Below are positions 1-12,199 of a stretch of 64,000 nt of DNA, piece after piece (position 1 is the stretch's first letter; every line of letters begins with the position of its first letter). The notes under the pieces are model-generated. The model was not told the origin of the DNA, ran no database searches, and was given only the letters and a program-made list of their open reading frames with translations. Location: the NCBI GenBank assembly GCA_963969595.1, contig OZ018418.1, positions 10,979,001 through 11,043,000 of the forward strand, given 5' to 3'. The stretch comes from Neckera pumila. Lineage: Eukaryota; Streptophyta; Bryopsida; Hypnales; Neckeraceae. The translations under genes were made by a program, and so were the position numbers.

Positions 1-3000
1 AGAAGTAAGTCACGAAAGAATTCACTGCTGCTTGAATACGCACCCTCGTCTAGCCGTGCCCGAACAAAATTTAGATCCAAATGTCTTCGAATCAGCAAAC
101 TATATCTTGGATCCTGCTCACATATTGCACTGCCAAATCAATAAATACGACGCCAGTGGACAACAGTTCCCTCTGTCATGACTAGCCACGAATGTTTGAA
201 CACAGCAATCACCAGGTAGAAGACATAAAAATGTATTCTAAATGAAGCTAAGCTTGTACTTTGAATCTTGCTGGAACGACACAGAGAACCGGGATGCTTG
301 GGTAACTCACTTACCTCTTGCCTCCCCTTGAAGAAAATAGCTGACTTGTGATTGGATAGATTGCGAAAAACCTCAACAAGTGAAAAACGCTTCCCAGGGA
401 CGCGAGGTTCTTTGTGGTTACGTCTACTAGATGGAGACATTTCGTAAGGTACATCTAGCAGAGACCTACCCTCACTTTTGTCAAAAGCGATCTCCATATG
501 ACCCCGATTGTCTGGTGCTTGTTCTCTATTTCGATCACTACTTCCATCCTTGTACTGGTCTTGCATATTGTCACTCCCCTCATGACTAGAGGGCATCCTT
601 GAGTCCAAACTTCCTGCATAGGACTTGAGTGGGCTTTTAGGTTCTGCTTCTGAATCGACTCCTGAAAGTTCCTCCCTGCCATACTCCAATTTCATGTCTA
701 CAATGATCTCAGGTACAGTGCTTTCACTTCCGTATGAGGCATTTTGAAGGTCTGAAGCAAACTGCGCAAGTTTAACTGAGACTTCTGGAACGGTCTTAGC
801 TACCACTAAGCAATGAGGGACAACGGTTATCGGAAATTTCTTCATCGGGCCGTCACTGCATTGATGGCCCTCGAAATCCGCAACAAAAGAAGCAGAACTT
901 TGACCTGGATAAACTGGCAGATCACTCTTCTCACTAGTATCGAGTCTCTCGCCTGGTTCCACATGGATATCTTCAGAACTTATCATAAGTGGGTCATGGA
1001 TTGACACTGTCCCGCTATTCTCCGCAACTTGCATGCTATATCTAGCGCCAGAATCTCGAGAGTCCTGTACAAGAACATCGAGATCTTTCCTAGAACTCCT
1101 CACAGAGGGGTATGACTGCTTGTCATTATTGGTTGTATTATCTTCAGTCATCTTTGCGTTATGATCCAACCTCACAAATTGAGTTGAAGTACAAACCAAA
1201 TTCTTAAATTTACAGATGGATTTGGGTGACACAGGAGTGATGCTAGGCACATCGAAACAATGATCCGCTTGAACTCCCTGTACAACAGATGCGTTTTCCA
1301 GCCCTGTTCCATAAACTTCCAATCGCAAGTTCACTGCACTAGGTATTTCATGAAACGACTCCCAATCCTTTCGCTCTGAGCTATCAAGGTTCTTACTCGA
1401 CTGTGCAGAGATGCACTGCTCCTCTATTATGCCAGTCGCCTGTGTATCACAATTTACATCTGATCTGGTTGCTGTGTTCAGCTGAGAAGGGTTAACTTCA
1501 GCATTAGCAGGGGTGTTAACAGTGATTTCAGAGCTAGGAGTTGTTGTACCAGGATCATCAAGGGCAATGACTATGTGTCTGATTGGGTTCGGACTTCCTT
1601 TACTCACATCAGATATATTTAAGCTTCTAGTTAGTACCCGAGGATCCAATTTCTCAGAAAGAACAACTGCACCATCTCTAAGAACACTGCTTTCGGAATT
1701 TGTAAACGAAGCAAACGGAATCACTGCAGAAATTCTAATTTTCTCGGACTCTTCTGGTGTGATAGCACTCTTCATCGCTATGCCATCAGAGCCTACATTC
1801 TCAACACCCAACGTCGCTAACTCCTTCAGGGCATGCACTGCCGAATCAACTTCCTTCAAATCCAACTCTTCCAAAAGCAGTTGCTTTTGTTCGCAAGAGA
1901 AAAGTTCATCTTGTATGGTTGAGGTCACACCCTCTTCAGAGTGATGGCAACCCTCTGACATACGAGAACTGTTTCTCGCTAAGTTGAGAACCTCATCTGC
2001 TGATGAAACAGAACGTGTAACATCATCAGAGTATTCAGATACAGTCATTCCCAACTGTACCCCAGGAGCAACCTTGGCCAAATGAAGAGGAAATGCTACG
2101 AAAACTTTTTCAACCCCTACTGGCTGATAGTCGGCCTCCACGGTTTGTGCCTTCCCGAATTCACCAATGCCAATCTCGTTATTTGATAAGATAACTCTCT
2201 CTTCAGTCCTTGTATTAAGTTCAGCGTGCCTATGTTCACCATCCCCAACATTTTCAGAGAGAACTAGCGGTTGACTTGAAGGCAGAATGGGTAAAACGAC
2301 ATCTTCTCGAAGATGAGTTTCCGTTTCAGCATGATCAAACCCTCCCTTCTTACTAATTTGCATATTGATCATGGAATCAGCGGTAGTTGCGAAAGTTCTA
2401 GCCATTCCCTTTTGTCCAAAATCAACATGGGCTACACCCAATCCTTGATCTACCACGTCCGTTTTCAAAACCAGTTTTCCACCTATCTGCAAATCCAAAA
2501 TTCCTACTTCAACTTCGTCGTTATCCAAGGCATGTGCCACAACTTCCCCCGCTTCATGCTTGACCAAAGCATCTACTAGCTCATCCACCAGTTGACAACC
2601 TGTCCGACTCAAAACTAGCTCTCGGTGTTCATCCTTATTATAATTACCAACCTCGTCAATCCCCATATCTTGTAAATCATCCACCAACCTCCCTTGCAGA
2701 GATGGACTTTCGTTGAACTGAGTTTCTGCCAGAGAAACCACAGCATAATTTCCAGTATAGTCTTGTTCAAAATTAATACCTCCACTAACGCTCTTGGGGA
2801 AAAGAGACTTATTAATGAGATTAACACTAGCGTTTACATCTGCACATGTCGGGGAAGCATATGGCAAATCAACAGTAGCATTATGCAATTGCTCACCATC
2901 AGGGACGACCTGCTCTTGCGAGTTGGAAGGTGCTTGAGAAGACGTAATGTCCTGTGAGTTTCTTATCGAACCCAAGGTGACTGTACTATGAAGTTCGTTG

Positions 3001-4348
3001 TAACCTTCAAAAAGTTTATCCACCCGTCTTTGGACAGAAAATTTACAGCTGGAACCTTCACAGACTTCCTCATTCGACTGGGAATTTGCAAAACTGTTTT
3101 TGACCTGCTTGCTCACTGGGGTGTCTGGTGTCTTTTCAGCTTTCAGTCTTTTTATCTTGACTTGAAGATACCTGCATGCCAGCTGAAGTTCAGATTCTTT
3201 GATACGCCACGTGGCAGTCTATATTTTCCACCTCCTCACCAGGCAAGATAGCAAATGCATTTCCAAATGGCGTATATCATGATCCAATTCACAGGAACCT
3301 GTCCCTTGATCAGCCTCCGAAACATATGCAGAAACTAATTGAACTAGATTTAGATGGGAATACAGAGAGAAGCGTACCCAATAGAAGCATCATAATGTTC
3401 AAGCTCCCGCTTCAAAAGAGAAACCCTCAACTTACGCAACTCCTCAAACCAATGCATGTCATTTACTAAATCTTCGATTCTGTTGTCAAAATTAAGGAAA
3501 ACATGAAATTGATTTCGGCATTGTGATGCATTTGTGTTTGTCGAATATTAAAATCCCTGATACAGGGCCAACAATAGGACTGCATATACGTCCATGATCA
3601 TGTCACTTCGCAAGCAATATAATGCTCTTTGCTGGATTCAAATTGCAAGGGTAAAGAATCATACCGACTCTTGCTAGAACTACTGGAGCTTGCATAACGT
3701 CCCTTTAGAATGTCAAATTTCTGTTTACATGCCTGATAATGACCACCACCATCATTAGAAATGGATAGCGAAACACACGACTCAAAGTCGAACACAAATG
3801 TAGATACCAACATGCGATGCAGAAACAACTCAAATACAAATAGATACCCCAGAAAATAACAAGAAAACTACTTACATAAGGCACATCCTGAGCACCAAAC
3901 AACTGACAGTCGAGGACATCCAGATCTGCTACAATAGAATCCCAATGCTTAATTTGGACAGATCAAGTGGGCAAGGAATGATATATATATGGTTTGCATA
4001 CTAGTACTGAAGCCCTTCAGTAAGTGGCCTCTAGAATTTTCATAATCTCAGGACTTGATACCTACCTTAAAGCCCATGATAATATTCCACAGCCACAAAA
4101 GCTTGTCAGGCCTCAACAAGAGACAGGAGGAATGAGCTTGAGCCACTTACTACTTCTGAGAAATACAGCGGGTTGACATTGAGAGATATTGCACGGTCCT
4201 TCAGCTCTTTAGAGATCAGATTCCACTTGTTGACACCGTGGCGTTTAACAGCACTAACAAGCAACAATTCTCCAGAAGTTCCCCAACCAGACTCAGAACA
4301 GGTCCCACAAAGCTCTTGGGGCAAGGGCACAACATCGTGCTCCTCCAT
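1..4348 (-). CDS. SANT/Myb-like plus bromodomain nuclear protein, partial
   Basis: Likely a chromatin protein binding acetylated histones. I placed five exons: 4348-4151, 3732-3665, 3479-3378, 3171-315 and 113 to beyond base 1. All junctions are GT-AG and phases agree, giving 1112 residues before the edge. The start is an ATG at 4346-4348. Residues about 20-90 form the SANT/Myb-like domain (GWGTSGELLLVSAVKRHG, then ACKQKFDILKGRY). A basic coiled coil follows (WFEELRKLRV). The 2.86-kb exon is mostly acidic or Ser-rich and has no domain I recognise. Its end (LVEVFRNLSNHKSAIFFKG) leads into the last exon (DPRYSLLIRRHLDLNFVRAR, then EFFRDLL), which matches the start of the plant bromodomain. The acetyl-lysine Asn would lie outside the window. 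Known plant relatives with this layout are, from memory, nearer 600-700 residues, so the long linker is unusual. Reading on through the last donor at 314 only translates intron. Confidence 0.85.
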
Positions 4349-5560
4349 GCTTAATAACTGGAGCTCTCTAATTCATGCCCTGCAACTCAGTCATACACGA
4401 ATAATTCGTCTTGTCAACGCTACATCCACAGCTGAAACATATACGTTCGCTTCACCGTGTTCGCACAGATCTAAGCACCTTGGAAGATCCAGAAATCGTA
4501 CAACATCTTCCTGTGCAACTCACATCATTCACAATAGTGAAGCATCCCCGGCAGAAACAAAACAATCATTCCCTTCCTGTATTGAAAGCCCTAACTAGCG
4601 ATGTTATTGCTGGCGGATGTAGTCACTGAAAGCCTACTTACCATTAGCCCAAATAACACCGAAATAATTGAGGTCTCACGTATCAACGCTATTGAACACC
4701 CAGTGCCAGGTCGCACAGTTGCTATAATGTCCAGGAAGTTAAATTTGCAGGTTAATCTAAGGTTGCCTTCAACTTACGCAAACCCTTGCAGCTCACTGGC
4801 GGACTCTCTTTCGAACTCGGCCTAGCTGAAATCGAGTACATCCAAGCACGAAGCATTCATACTACATTGAGCATACTCTAAAATCAGTAACCCTACGTAA
4901 AATTATTGTCGCCACCACCAATCAAGGCAAACGCGACGAGATCGGCAAAGCCATTTCCAGGAGCGTGCTTTATGTTTCATTGCACAACAACACTAGATGC
5001 ATGTGAGGGTTGATTTCATTTCTATTCAAGTGCAAAATCCATTACAACAGGGTAGATAATAGATTTTTGCACATCGTCAAAGCTACCAAGCACGATAATA
5101 AACTTCTACTACATAATTAGACACAGAGAATACTATCTGCTCGTGGAGGCATGTCAGCATGAAATGCACAATTGCGTCTAGAAAGAGTCGGAAACCTAAA
5201 TCCGACACGCCCGTTCTATGCTAGATAATAAACTCAGACATGACGCCAATCATAAAACTTCCACTTTTGTAGAAGAGTACCCGTGAGCATAGATGAAAAC
5301 CCAGAATTGGCACCCCCGAAATAACTCGCCAAGTATCTATGTACTCAAATCCTAATACTTACAAGCACCTCCTTACAAGCACCTCCTTGTCAAGAGTTTG
5401 AAGGACTAACAGGGTTCAAAATTCTTACACCACAAGAACCACAAATGTCGACCTAACATAGATTTATAACGAGAAAGTTGTTACTTACCAAGGTCCAGTA
5501 AGGTAACAGGCTCTACAATTGCACGGGCATTCAAAACCATCTCTATAAATGGCTATGAAA
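4349..5560 (-). promoter_or_regulatory. Upstream region and possible spliced 5' leader of the bromodomain gene
   Basis: This stretch lies upstream of the ATG and is less AT-rich than the DNA beyond it. On the minus strand good donor-like sites (GGTAAGT) occur near 4637 and 5489, so the leader may contain one or more noncoding exons. No protein frame here continues into the gene. A 14-bp direct repeat (ACAAGCACCTCCTT) occurs twice near 5360-5388. Promoter position is inferred only; a TATA-like ATTTATAG lies on the minus strand near 5545. Confidence 0.35.
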
Positions 5561-7276
5561 TGGAAATGAAGTGGTTTTAAAATTGATCTCTATAGTCATT
5601 GAATGAATTGAGAAAAGAAGTATTATTAATTGCAAGAGCCAATCATTCTCTTAGCTTTCCCCATCTTTCTTTAAAATGACAAGTGAATGGTTTATGGAAG
5701 ACTTAGGATTATAAATAGGCACCTACAGTACAACTTGTTTGAAAACTCATAACTAATTCAATAATGCTTCAAAAAATATGAAACCACTTGAGTTAGTTAT
5801 TGAATTCATTAATGCTTCATCTATTTCTCTATCTCTAAAAAATGAGCTAAAAATATTTCCATCCAACTAAATACATGAAAAAGGCGGAACAGCCCCTAGA
5901 TGAGCAGTTTCTGAGCTTGTTACCTTACATACAAGTTGAGTGACTGGCAGACATCATTTGGAACAGCAGCACTATGAGCTTTGGGTACTCTAACAAACGC
6001 TTGAACAGGTCTTTAGTCTGGGTAACACAAGCTCATTTAAGTCTTAGGCCTGTTTCATATATGAACCTTCACTACTTTTGGATGAAACCCTTTGTTGACT
6101 TGATTGACCCGCTTGGTGTGCAAGTTGCCACAATTTTATCCGTTGGGTGAATAGTTTCACACATAGAAGTGGACATCCACTGAAGTTGTAGTTTAACCTT
6201 TAAATGCCCTAAGGGACCAAAAGCGTCCTCATATAGTTTCAAGTCCAATTCAAAATGTTGTAACTTTTCCATTTGATTTTTGAATTTAATAAAACTTGTT
6301 GGAAAATTTGCACTCTCTCTTCCAATTTGTGTGGTAAAGTTTTCAGATCAATCCAAGTTGTACTAATGTTTTGGAAGCCAATTGAAGTTCACAAGTTCAA
6401 TTTGAGTTTACCAAACGGCATTTGATGGTTGCAACTTTGGAGGCTTGTATCTCCTTCATCCAATGTTCATTTTCAATCAAATTTGTTGGATTATGTTTTC
6501 CTGAAAGTCTAGTTATTGTGGTAAAATTTTCATGTCAACCCATTCAAATTGTTTTGAATGTTTGGGAGCAATTCAAAGTTCAAAATCCCAAATTTTTGGG
6601 ATTACAGTGAACTTTGGTGGCTTGTTTCTTCTTCAAATAGTGTCTATTTCTGGTAATGTTTTCGGAAAAGTTGTGCATTCTAGTCTAGTTTGTGTGGTTG
6701 AAATTTCATATCAATCCAAGAAGTTATAAGTGTCTGAAAAGCATTTTAGTAGAAGGAGGTTTAGCCTTAGATGTATTTTTTGCAACTTTTCTTGCTATTT
6801 TTTGACATTTCAAAGCCATTTTTGTAGTTATAGTGAGTTAATTGAATGATATTTTCTTTCACCAATGTGTTTGTATGTTGGTTGTAAATTACTTTATAGT
6901 CTGAAGTCTTTTCATTTAAACAAGTTTAGAAATCAAATTTCACCTCCAATTGTGTTGCTAGATAAATTTCAACACCCTTTTTCAACATTACAACATCATA
7001 AGCTTGCAATCTATACGGCTAAATGACTACAAATTTAATTCACATTATCTCTCACACTATCTACAATATGTACACTGCAAGATCATATAGTTCAGTTACT
7101 ATAACATAGTGACATTTAAATTAATAACACTACAAAAATAATGATGTTTTTTAATCCAAAAGGCCTTGGGATTTAAAAGGTTAATACATTCATGTCATTT
7201 TTTTATAATTACCACCTTTGAAGTGAAAATAGAATTACCACGACACACAATTTTAATACATAAATGTTGATTTAGA
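5561..7276. other. AT-rich intergenic DNA
   Basis: No gene is visible. The short open frames lack splice context and have AT-driven composition. A weak tandem repeat at 6245-6730 is listed separately. Confidence 0.5.
6245..6730. repeat. Diverged tandem repeat of about 180 bp, three units
   Basis: Similar blocks recur: GTGGTAAAGTTTTCAGATCA near 6331, GTGGTAAAATTTTCATGTCA near 6519 and GTGGTTGAAATTTCATATCA near 6695. Each is preceded by a block about Leu/Phe-type AT-rich text and a phrase like CTTTGGAGGCTTGT. Spacings are about 188 and 176 bp. It may be an old satellite or part of a decayed repeat. Confidence 0.45.
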
Positions 7277-7345
7277 CACTACTAGAAAAATTTGCGTCCT
7301 ATTAACAAGTTTGCAACAATTTTCTATTGTCCGGTTAATTGATTA
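7277..7345 (+). mobile_element. CACTA-type terminus without a visible partner
   Basis: The sequence CACTACTAGAAAAATTTGCG has the CACTA end signature followed by subterminal text like that of the other CACTA elements here (GTCCTATTAACAAG). I found no matching inverted end, so this is a fragment or a degenerate element of unknown length. Confidence 0.35.
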
Positions 7346-7421
7346 ATTTAGAAAACTAGATTTGAACACTTTTACCAAAAAGGTAGCATTGCTTGTAATA
7401 TGGTGTTCATCTCCAAGAAAC

Positions 7422-7473
7422 ATTGCTAGCTTGTATTGCTAGCATGTATTGCCAGCTTGTATTGCTAGCGTGT
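7422..7473. repeat. 13-bp minisatellite, four copies
   Basis: Four adjacent 13-bp units read ATTGCTAGCTTGT with one or two changes each (T/A/G at position 10, one C for T). Confidence 0.9.
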
Positions 7474-10131
7474 ATAGCCTTTATTTATTTATTGACTAAC
7501 TTCATCATTGGCAAGGTAAAAAATCAGTGCCCTCCCCAATACTGATAACATCCTCAGCTCATTCATAACAACAATTTTGGATAAACTACCTTTGAAACTT
7601 TTTAGGGGACAACTTCAAAATTAGGTGCAAAAAATGCTTACTTCACACACATACTTCAATATAGAACAAACCAATGTAAAGACAACAAATGTTAGCATTT
7701 ATACCTATATTTAATACTCCCCATTTTTGAAGTTTAAGGTGTCATTTCTTTATAGAAGTAATAGCTATTTTTCTTTGGACGAGCAATCACATATTTTAGT
7801 AGATCCGGCATGGAATTCATGATTCATGATTTTTTGATATTGAAATTTAACCCAGTTCATTTTTAAAGTATTACAAAAATTGCATGTGGACTTTTGGACT
7901 TTTTTTAAATTCCTTTCATTCACATTTACAAGCATAGCCCAACATTACTTTTGCCTTGAAAACAAAGTCTGCTTGTTTCAGTGCTCTACTTCTAGGGTGA
8001 CAGGTGTCAAACGCCCATAGCTCCTTTAGTGAATTGTTTTTTAAACTGATTTGAGCATCCCTTGCTCACACAACAGGGCTTTGTTTCTAGGTACATTCTA
8101 CTCTTGTCACTTCAGGGTTACCGAGAATTGTTGCTTACCAGAATGTGCTGACTCAAAGCCAACTCAACCAACTATACTAGTGCATTCCATGTATCCGAAA
8201 TAAACTTTTGTTGCTCAAGCCATACTCTAGAGACAGAAAATTGTTTACATTGCAAGAAATTTATATGTAATTTGCATTATTGTAAAAGTAGATTGCCAAA
8301 ATGTTTATAGATAATTACCTCCAAAGTGGGCTACTACTTGTATAGATGCATAGAAGGCTAGACACTTTGCTTGCACATGAAAACTTATCCACTTCACAAA
8401 GAAGAATCTGTCCTTATGAAATGATTAGACAAAATTCAACAATACAACAACTCCACTATTATATCATTGACATTTATATGCTAAAAGCATTCATACTTGC
8501 TCTCCTTTGTCCCTCCCTCATTATCTGACTTGCTATACCCTTTCTACATCCATCTACCATTTGACATCCTCCCCGCACTCTCCGGCATAACTCGTGCCCT
8601 CCTTCCCATGGCCACTTGTCAAAACCTACAATTACGAAAGCATCAAAGACATTGTCATTTACCAATGGCACTACACGTCTAATCAGAATTGTGGCCTTTG
8701 CACATCCTTCCCTATAGAAGTTGCTTATATTAATCTTCTACATGCTTGGTGGAATTGCTTTGAGTTCCCTGTCACTATAAAAATTGAAGATTACTTCTCA
8801 AAACTACTCATGTTTACTATTATAGGCTATAGCATTTGCTACGAAATAAGACTACAAAAAGACTTCTAAGGTGCCACACATTGCAATTTCAGGAGCTAAA
8901 ACATCACACTTTCTAGAGCCTAAATTTGGGAACTTCTTTTCATTTCTTCTAGAAATGTAGGCTCCTTACAATTTCAACAATCATGCTTTATATGAATTTG
9001 ACATGACTCAAAGACTTCCCATAATGTCCTTTTGTTTTGTTTCCAAGTCCGTATTCATCAAAATTAAAAAAGTGGATTCTCAATTTCATTGTCTTTCTAC
9101 ATTTAGAATGTAAAAAGATTCATTAAATTGAGACAATTCAATAAATTGATACTATATTGTATCAAGAGCGTTGGTTAATTTACTAAGTTCAAATACTAAT
9201 AGCAACACTTGAGCATACATATTAGAAAAGTATAACATTGGGTTTAGAGGGACAAAAGGAAGTCAAAATAGTTGTTCACAGACTCCTACCATGGAATTGT
9301 CTACTACCTCTAAAAGAGATGGATGCTCAAACAAGCCTATGGAGTTTTTATATGGAAACTACTAATTACATTCAAGCAATCCAAAATTGGTTGAGATCAA
9401 GTACAACAGTGAAGTAATATAAACTTTTGAAGAGAATTTAAAAATTTCTTGACAAAGAAGACAAGTGAACTCAATTTTAAAAAATAAAAGAATGATTAAC
9501 CACAAAATACAAAACACAAGAACAAAGTTGCTGATACCATCAAAATAAAATACTAATAAAAATATAATTTAATTTCTACCACACATTGCCATAAAATAAT
9601 GTTAGAAATGGATGCACATGCAAACTCACATGCTAAATGCATTGCAACAAAACCATAGTAATACAATGCTTAGTAACTAGTCATCTTTATGTTGATGATG
9701 CAATGTTGCATTCACCAGATGCGTAGGCATTTGCATAAGATCCACACTGCTAACTTTGAAATGAAATCATAACATAAATATATTGTAGAGTTCAATATTC
9801 ATCGCACATTGCTATAAAATAATATTAGAAACTCATGCATACACTAACTCTCACACTATATGAACCATGACAAACGTAGAGTAGTATTTTGCCTACTAGC
9901 TATTTTTCTCCATGTCGAGGATGCAATGCTGTCTTTGCCAGACATGATAGCGTCTACAGATTGCTTGATGATGTTGATCTGATTTTGGAGGATTTTAATT
10001 CTCAAATCTGATGTCTTTGCTCTCATACGTGGCTTCTAAGTAGTCATGATACTATTTGTATGCGTCCAACTCGGAGTGAAAACATTATCCTCGCACCAAA
10101 AGTTCCCTTATTTTGTGTCCCATCTAGAGTA
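7474..10131. other. AT-rich intergenic DNA without a recognisable gene
   Basis: About 2.7 kb with only short chance frames. Near 9530 the minus strand reads TGGTATCAGCAAC, resembling the tRNA-iMet primer-binding site of plant LTR retrotransposons, but no LTR pair is visible. A diverged duplicate pair occurs near 9560-9680 and 9790-9870, where similar phrases about ACATTGCCATAAAATAATG recur. Confidence 0.45.
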
Positions 10132-10445
10132 CACTACAAGGAAATATGTGTCCTAATTGACAAAAAATTACCACAAGTTTGTCAACTCCTTTGTCAATAG
10201 GAACTTGTAGGTTTGCCCAATTAATTGATACACTTTTGTTGTTTCTTTGTCACAGTTGACAACATTAGAAGAAATCCGTGTTTTTGGTGGCGTTTTGTGA
10301 TTTTTTCAGACGCATTTTAGGTGACATTAAAAAAACAAGTTTTTTTTTTCAATGTCATCTAAAATCCATCTGAAAAATTCACAAAATGCCACCAAAAACA
10401 CGGATTTCTTCTAATGCAAAGAGTTTGTCAAATTGAATTTCCTAG
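10132..10445 (+). mobile_element. Short CACTA-type element with degenerate right end
   Basis: The left end CACTACAAGGAAATATGTGT is followed by TCCTAATTGAC and GTTTGTCAA repeats, the subterminal text shared with the miniatures at 13864 and 62798. The right end around AAATTGAATTTCCTAG (10427-10443) resembles the inverted left end but has lost the final bases, so the boundary is approximate. A hairpin MITE is inserted inside it at 10264-10415. Confidence 0.5.
10264..10415. mobile_element. 152-bp hairpin MITE nested in the CACTA element
   Basis: Two arms of about 64 bp are near-perfect inverted repeats: ATTAGAAGAAATCCGTGTTT at the left and its complement ending CACGGATTTCTTCTAAT at the right. 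The loop is a short A/T-rich stretch. The ends are compatible with a TA target duplication, but because the repeat is palindromic through TA this cannot be proved. It has no coding capacity. Confidence 0.8.
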
Positions 10446-10622
10446 AATTGTCTCATGCTAGTGGATCCCATTTCTTCACAACACATAGCTATCAATCACT
10501 AATGTCCTTGTTTTTTGGAAAAGAAGGTGCTTTCTCTATGCCAAGAAACTACTTACAAGTGCCAACTATACGTTATAAGTGGCCCCCGTCTTCCAGAAAC
10601 ACTTCATTAAAATATTGCTCAA
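10446..10622. other. Short spacer downstream of the ABCB relic
   Basis: No gene is visible. Minus-strand text just below 10623 (IIEQYFNEVFLEDG in a shifted frame) may be the decayed continuation of the ABC nucleotide-binding domain. Confidence 0.35.
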
Positions 10623-11098
10623 TTATTCTATGATGTTATTCTTCGCACTCCGATTGTGGCCAACCATGGCAACTGTCTGACCTACATAGATAGATAGATT
10701 AAAGTTCTTAAAAATCACTACATCGGGCCGTGCCAAATACACAAACTGAATATTCTGTAGCTCAATGTGAGCCTCCACCTTGTCCACCATTTCAGCGCTT
10801 TGATTTTCAGTGTCAATCTCTGTGCTCCAATCAAGGATGCCAAACACAAAAGCAATAGCTTGGGAGCCCTTTGCAAGATCAGGAGCCAAAGCACCAGCAT
10901 CCACTATTCTGATAAACTAATCCCATGTACATCTATTTGCCGCTCATTGTAATTCTATCCAATTCAAACAGAGACTCGCGAAGGACCAGCATAGTGCGAA
11001 TTGAGCAAAGAAAAGCTTGTGGAGGATGGAGCAAGTTTCAATATGCACCTTCTTGACAATCAACTTTGGGTCATATGATTTACAACAGCCAAAGTTAA
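10623..11098 (-). pseudogene. ABCB-type (MDR-like) ABC transporter fragment
   Basis: Working ABCB proteins are membrane ATPases that export organic molecules. Here 10904-10623 keeps the linker and nucleotide-binding start: LAPDLAKGSQAIAFVFGILD, then IELQNIQFVYLARPDVVIF, then NLSIYVGQTVAMVG. The Walker A that should follow (GxxGxGKS/T) reads GHNRSAKNN, so the ATP-binding Lys context is destroyed, and a stop comes six residues later. Upstream, 11090-11000 keeps a transmembrane-domain remnant (YDPKLIVKKVHIETCSILHK) in another frame with a stop between. Only one or two exons of a gene that normally spans about 1250 residues survive. The identification is confident; that it is dead is equally clear. 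Confidence 0.8.
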
Positions 11099-11463
11099 AT
11101 GTGCAAATCTACTCCAGCCATAGGAAAGCTGCACGGAATCCGCAACATCCAAGTAGACCCTACCAGATCTTGTTTTCAACCACCACTTTAATCACTTCCT
11201 TCAATGTTACTTGCAAGATTTGAAAAGAAGAAAGACAAGTCACATGCCCATGTCTAGAATCAAATTTGAAATTGAAGAACTAATGTCTATTCACCTGAAA
11301 TTCAATTTTTGAGTCCATGAAGTCTATGGCAAAATATCAGTCTAAAAGATATAATGCCACGATATAAGCGAGAGATTAATGTACATGGAGCAATAAGCCT
11401 TGCAGCTGTACCTTTTGTATTGGGTTGAGGCCAAGATGAAGGTAGTCGGACAGTTGTGTTTTT

Positions 11464-11700
11464 CAATTGACACGCTTCCATTCAGATGCAGGAGGAACAG
11501 TACTTGTGACCAACATTATTGTTGGATTACAATTCTTCAAGTATTGCGCAAACTGAAGCACTTCACCCGTCGGAGGCATCGATGCAAGATTACCTAAAAC
11601 AAATTGAGTAGGAGGCCCATCATCTAGCTCTTTCAGAGCAGTTTGTCATGGTAGCAAATTTCCAAGTGCGTCAGATGCAATAGTCTAGTACAGAGATGTC
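11464..11700 (-). pseudogene. Unrecognised decayed coding fragment
   Basis: The minus strand has a protein-like frame including GNLASMPPTGEVLQFAQYLK and NPTIMLVTSTVPPASEW, ending at a TGA at 11464-11466. Upstream the same frame is broken by stops near 11650 and 11680. The composition is unlike the AT-driven chance frames around it. I do not recognise the family. It lies between the ABCB relic and the kinase relic on the same strand and could belong to either a third gene or the decayed end of the kinase locus. Confidence 0.4.
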
Positions 11701-11908
11701 ACCAAGCTTAAGAGCACCTCCATTGTGCAAGGTGAATACTCAGTACTTTTATTACAAGGAATCATAGGGCTAATGAAAATAAATGAATACTACTGCTTTT
11801 TCCTACGCTAACGTCTCCCTTTGTTGCAGCAATATCAATACATTTTTGTGCTTTCAAAGTAAGAACATGCAGCATTGAAAAGCTATATTCATATGCAATA
11901 TTGATAAG

Positions 11909-12190
11909 TTAATTCAAGACGTCATGTATGATGACTTCTCCACTTACAAAGGGTTTCAGGATACGCTGACTTTGGTGTAACTTCTGGGTTGGAACAACGG
12001 GGTCGCAGGCAGGAGCCTTTGTGCTAAAATCTAATAAAGTAGGCCTTTTGGGACTTTCCTTGCCAAGTGTTGAAGTAGGCCCCTTAATATTCCTAGGGTT
12101 CAACTTTTTAGTTGATTGCAGGGTGTAGTGGGCAGCTACAAATGCCTGCTTCATTTGAACAGGTGAATGGCCCTCCTGTCAGGATGTCTG
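11909..12190 (-). pseudogene. Decayed coding fragment, possibly part of the kinase locus
   Basis: The minus-strand frame reads KQAFVAAHYTLQSTKKLNPR, then GKESPKRPTLLDFSTKAPAC, then QKLHQSQRILKPF. It is rich in Lys, Pro and Ser, like a linker or kinase-insert region, and lies downstream of the CDC7-like kinase exons on the same strand. I cannot prove that it belongs to that gene. An in-frame stop lies just upstream near 12178. Confidence 0.35.
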
Positions 12191-12199
12191 AATGCGAAC

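Noticed and set aside
138..314. Continuation of the bromodomain gene's long frame past 315
   Set aside because: A strong donor (GAG|GTAAGT) at 315/314 and a bromodomain exon beginning after CAG at 113 show this part is intron.
813..2957. Plus-strand and other-frame reading frames over the first gene
   Set aside because: They are shadows of the minus-strand exon.
3172..3219. An earlier acceptor at about 3219 for the long exon
   Set aside because: It would keep the frame open but breaks phase with the preceding exon (ends with two bases) and lacks a pyrimidine run; the acceptor at 3172 fits both phase and the family.
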